DNA from: JACORV01 sp041484135
Lineage (GTDB): Bacteria > Gemmatimonadota > Gemmatimonadetes > Gemmatimonadales > JACORV01
Direction: 5' to 3'
Assembly (NCBI GenBank): GCA_041484135.1
Contig: JBGPHD010000158.1
Span: forward strand, 1-7,045
DNA length: 7,045 bases
In this document: in pieces, positions 4,636 through 7,045 of the stretch
How the letters are laid out: the number at the start of each line of letters is the position of its first letter
Position numbering within the stretch: the stretch's first letter is position 1
Position numbers and translations under genes: made by a program
Notes under the pieces: model-generated
What the model was told of the DNA's origin: nothing
Databases searched by the model: none
What the model saw: the letters and a program-made list of their open reading frames with translations, nothing else

Positions 4636-6473
4636 GGACGCGCCTGCCCGCAGGTGGGGCCGGGCGTGAGCGAGGCGAGGAACCGCCGCGGGACAGCCTC
4701 GCCGGGGGGCGCCATGGCGACGGCGCGCTCGAGCCGGGTACGGGCCTCGTCGCAGCGACCGGCCATGGCCGCGCCGAACGCCGCGATGTGCTGGTACTGC
4801 CAGCTATCGGGCACCAGATACGTTATGCGCCGGCGCAGGACCAGGGCGGACAGGGGCCGGCCGAGCGCGAGATAGGCGTCGCTGGTGGCGAGGAGGAGGG
4901 TCGGGACATCCGGGAAGCGGCGCAGCGCCGCCTCGCCCAGCGCCACCGCCGAATCGGCGCGGCCCATGCGGGTGCGCGCCATCACGGCTTCCAGGGCCGC
5001 ATCGCTCCTGATGGAGTCCTCCCGGAACGCCGCGGTGAGGAAGCGGTCCGCGGGCGCGAAGAGCCCGGCCGCCAGGTAGCGCTCGCCCAGCTCCTGGACC
5101 ACCGCCGCGTCCTCGGGGTGGATCCGGATGGCCGTGAAGTACTCGTGCTCGCCGGTCCGCGCATCCCCCTGGTCGAAGGCGCGGGCGCCGCGCGCCCAAT
5201 GGGTGTGATACGAATCGGGCGCGTCACGCAGCAGCGCCTGGTAGAAGCGCTCCTGCTGGCGCCAGACAGGGATGCGCTCCAGGGTGCGCGCACCGAGGAG
5301 CGCGAGCACGAGGGCGGTCCCGGCCCACGCCGCGCCGGTGGCCGGCAGTCGCTCCCAGAGCGCACCGATCACGATGGCGGCGCCGACCGACGGGAGGAAG
5401 AGCACGCGCTCGGCGAGGAGGACGCCGGTGGGGACGAGGATGTTGGCGGCGACCGACGCGGTGATGACGAACCAGACCAGGCCGAAGGTGAGCGCGGGGA
5501 GTCGGCGTCGCGCGGCCCACGCCGCCCCGAAGGCCCCCGCCAGCAGCAGCAGGCCGGCAACGTGCGCCGCGGTCAGGGTGAGGACCGGCGCGAACGCGTC
5601 CGGCGCGTAATCGGCGGAAAGGTGGAGCGGGAAGACCAGGAGGCGCGCCCAGACCAGGAACGCGGGGATCATGACGACGATCCGCGCGGCCAGGCCCAGG
5701 GCCTCGAGTCCCGGCGCGACGCTGCCGGCGCCGATCCCGCCCACGATGGCCTCGCGCGCGGCGAGGTACCCGGCGGCGAGCGCCACGACACCCAGCCAGA
5801 GCACGACACGCCGCCGGACGAGGGCCGCCCACGATCCCCCGGTGGCCCGGCGGTCCCACGCATCCACCAGCAGCAAGGCCGCGGGGAGCGTCAGGGCGTG
5901 CTCCTTGGCGCCTAACGCCAGCGCCGCGCATGCCAGCACGGCGGCCGCGAGGAGCGCGCGGCGGGCGCCGCCCGGGTCACTCCGCGCGGCGGCACCCTCG
6001 GCGCGATAGCAGAGGACCGTGCCGAGGTAGGCCGCGGCGGCCATCAGCTCCGCGATCCCCACCGCGTTCGCGACCACTTCGACGTGCACGGGATGGACGG
6101 CGAACCAGAGCGCCGCGACGACGGCCCCGCGGCCGAGCACCGCGCCCGCCAGGGCGAGCACCAGGGCCACGACACCCAGGTGGATGGCGACATCGGCCGC
6201 GTGATAGATCCACGGGGCCCCGCGGCCCGCGGCCCACAGGACGGCGAAGGCGGTGGTCGTGAGCGGGCGATAGACCTTGTCGCGCACGTCCTTCGTCCAG
6301 TACGGGGTGACGAGGAGGCGCGGTGCGTGGACGAGCGTGTGGACGCGCGCGTCGCCCTTGATCGCGGAGTTGTCGTCGTAGACGAACCCGTTCCGCAGAC
6401 TCGTGACGGAGGCGGCGAGGGCCACCGCCAGCACCAGGGCGTACGCCTTAGCGGTCGGCGCCACGCGCGGCAT
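4632..6473 (-). CDS. TMTC-like GT-C membrane protein with C-terminal TPRs (copy A)
   Basis: From ATG 6473 it is 613 residues. Motifs follow the same order as in copy B: FVYDDNSAI (D33-D34), VYRPLT (67-72), FAVHPVHVEVVANAVG (124-139), AKEHAL (189-194), FPLHLSADYAP (281-291), and NILVPTG (344-350) with AERVLFLPSVG (354-364). About ten membrane segments reach to about 395. A soluble tail (about 410-600) follows, with TPR-like helices such as the ones at 436-455 and 494-520. The frame is open to 6524, but that extension is only Arg/Ser-rich and lacks family character, so 6473 is preferred. That gives a 26-bp overlap with the gene upstream. Clear homology in motifs but low overall identity to copy B points to an old duplication, perhaps with distinct acceptors or with obligate pairing. 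A protein O-mannosyltransferase-like role in the inner membrane, acting on the periplasmic side, is inferred from family and not shown. No signature here excludes another polyprenyl-phosphate sugar transferase. Confidence 0.87.
   Translation of the reverse strand: MPRVAPTAKAYALVLAVALAASVTSLRNGFVYDDNSAIKGDARVHTLVHAPRLLVTPYWTKDVRDKVYRPLTTTAFAVLWAAGRGAPWIYHAADVAIHLGVVALVLALAGAVLGRGAVVAALWFAVHPVHVEVVANAVGIAELMAAAAYLGTVLCYRAEGAAARSDPGGARRALLAAAVLACAALALGAKEHALTLPAALLLVDAWDRRATGGSWAALVRRRVVLWLGVVALAAGYLAAREAIVGGIGAGSVAPGLEALGLAARIVVMIPAFLVWARLLVFPLHLSADYAPDAFAPVLTLTAAHVAGLLLLAGAFGAAWAARRRLPALTFGLVWFVITASVAANILVPTGVLLAERVLFLPSVGAAIVIGALWERLPATGAAWAGTALVLALLGARTLERIPVWRQQERFYQALLRDAPDSYHTHWARGARAFDQGDARTGEHEYFTAIRIHPEDAAVVQELGERYLAAGLFAPADRFLTAAFREDSIRSDAALEAVMARTRMGRADSAVALGEAALRRFPDVPTLLLATSDAYLALGRPLSALVLRRRITYLVPDSWQYQHIAAFGAAMAGRCDEARTRLERAVAMAPPGEAVPRRFLASLTPGPTCGQARP
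5908..5917 (-). other. CGTTAGGCGC word, copy 3 (in TMTC-like copy A)
   Basis: The minus strand reads CGTTAGGCGC and gives TTA codon L187 of Ala-Leu-Gly-Ala just before the KEH motif. The 10-mer is identical to copy 1. Confidence 0.6.
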
Positions 6474-7045
6474 CCGGCTCGAGGGGGGTGAAGACCGGCG
6501 GCGCGCCCGGCGCCGGCCGCGCATAGCGGTAGAGGCGACGTCCCGCGTAGCGGGCGAAGAGCGCGGCGTTCCTTGGCCCGAGATCCCGCGCCCAGACGAT
6601 GTCGCCGTCCAGGCCGGCGGCGTTGAGATACAGGAACGGGGCGAACTGGAGGAAGCCGCGGCGGTCGGTCTCGATCTCCGCCCGGCACGGCGCCGCGAGG
6701 GAGTCGCCCGGCAGGAGCCGGAGATTGGGGTCGTCGGTGTACGCGCCGCGGACGCCAGGCCGGCGGAGCAGGATGAGCGAGTCCAGGACCCCGACCAGGC
6801 GCTCGCCGTGGGCTCCCGAGCGCTCGGCGGCGTCGAGCGTGAGCTCGAGGGTGCACGCGTCGATGCCGCCGTAGAACCGCGTCGAGCGCCGGACGGGCAC
6901 GCCTAGGGCCCACGACCTGGCGATGAGGCGCGTCCCCCAGCCGTCCGGGATCACGACCACCGCGTGGCCGATGCCGGCGCGCTCAGCGTCGCGATCGGGG
7001 TGGAGATCGAAGCCGGGCGTCGCGTCGCGATAGGTGGCGAGCCGC
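6448..7045 (-). CDS. Unrecognised protein, C-terminal 198 residues, 5' end outside window
   Basis: The frame is open from the right edge (first complete codon 7044-7042) to TAA at 6448-6450. An internal GTG at 6960 could look like a start, but the coding frame continues upstream through it and the sequence there is protein-like, so the gene is taken as truncated. The visible part is soluble, with no membrane segment. It holds VVVIPDGWGTRLIARSWALG (29-48), a Cys in GIDACTLEL (about 65-73), and a final block with LDGDIVWARDLGPRNAALFARY followed by a short Pro-rich tail. The closing WARDLG-type block resembles, from memory, the C-termini of large bacterial GT39-like membrane proteins. That would make this a third GT-C protein in the cluster, but the membrane part is not in view and the assignment is tentative. 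Its end overlaps copy A's start by 26 bp, so the two are almost certainly co-transcribed. Confidence 0.7.
   Translation of the reverse strand, partial: RLATYRDATPGFDLHPDRDAERAGIGHAVVVIPDGWGTRLIARSWALGVPVRRSTRFYGGIDACTLELTLDAAERSGAHGERLVGVLDSLILLRRPGVRGAYTDDPNLRLLPGDSLAAPCRAEIETDRRGFLQFAPFLYLNAAGLDGDIVWARDLGPRNAALFARYAGRRLYRYARPAPGAPPVFTPLEPDAARGADR

Noticed and set aside
4788..5915. Plus-strand 375-codon open frame opposite TMTC-like copy A
   Set aside because: Composition is low-complexity (Arg, Gly, Glu, Asp), it has no recognisable motif, and the minus-strand frame carries conserved family motifs throughout.
6899..6908. Possible fourth copy of the TTA word (minus strand CCCTAGGCGT)
   Set aside because: It shares only TAGGCG with the 10-mer and uses a CTA codon, so it was not counted.

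Overview
The window is high-GC bacterial DNA (roughly 70% by eye) in which every supported gene lies on the minus strand. It therefore reads right to left as an upstream membrane-protein operon, a two-gene pilin operon, and a two-component regulatory pair. Both window edges cut genes. The pilin type, the GC content and the mix of genes resemble soil Gemmatimonadota. That is recollection of family resemblance, not a database result, and other high-GC diderms such as deltaproteobacterial lineages are possible.

Right part (7045 to 2812): three overlapping genes. The first, missing its 5' end, is a protein whose C-terminus resembles the soluble tail of large bacterial GT39-like membrane proteins. 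It overlaps by 26 bp a TMTC-like integral membrane protein (GT-C fold with DUF1736-type motifs and C-terminal TPRs). That gene overlaps by 4 bp (GTGA) a second, paralogous TMTC-like protein. Relatives of this family in animals are protein O-mannosyltransferases.

Middle (2811 to 1784): a 192-bp gap holds a consensus sigma-54 promoter (TGGCACG-N4-TTGCT, GG-N10-GC). It drives two tandem type IV pilin-like genes of 125 codons each, about 75% identical without gaps. A rho-independent terminator closes the unit.

Left part (1763 to 1): a two-TM, HAMP-containing sensor histidine kinase overlaps by GTGA an NtrC-family response regulator that runs off the left edge after the Walker A motif. A sigma-54 activator next to a sigma-54 pilin promoter gives a PilS/PilR-like circuit in which every element except the RpoN protein and the pilus machinery is in view.

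Two points deserve a second look. First, the TMTC-like pair beside Ser/Thr-rich pilins suggests an uncharacterised pilin glycosylation cassette. Second, the only three TTA leucine codons in the window all sit inside the same 10-mer, CGTTAGGYGC, in three different genes and in one orientation. This looks like a selected DNA word (Chi-like, segregation or uptake signal) rather than codon choice.

No RNA genes, CRISPR arrays, insertion sequences or attachment sites were seen. No gene-free stretch exceeds 192 bp.
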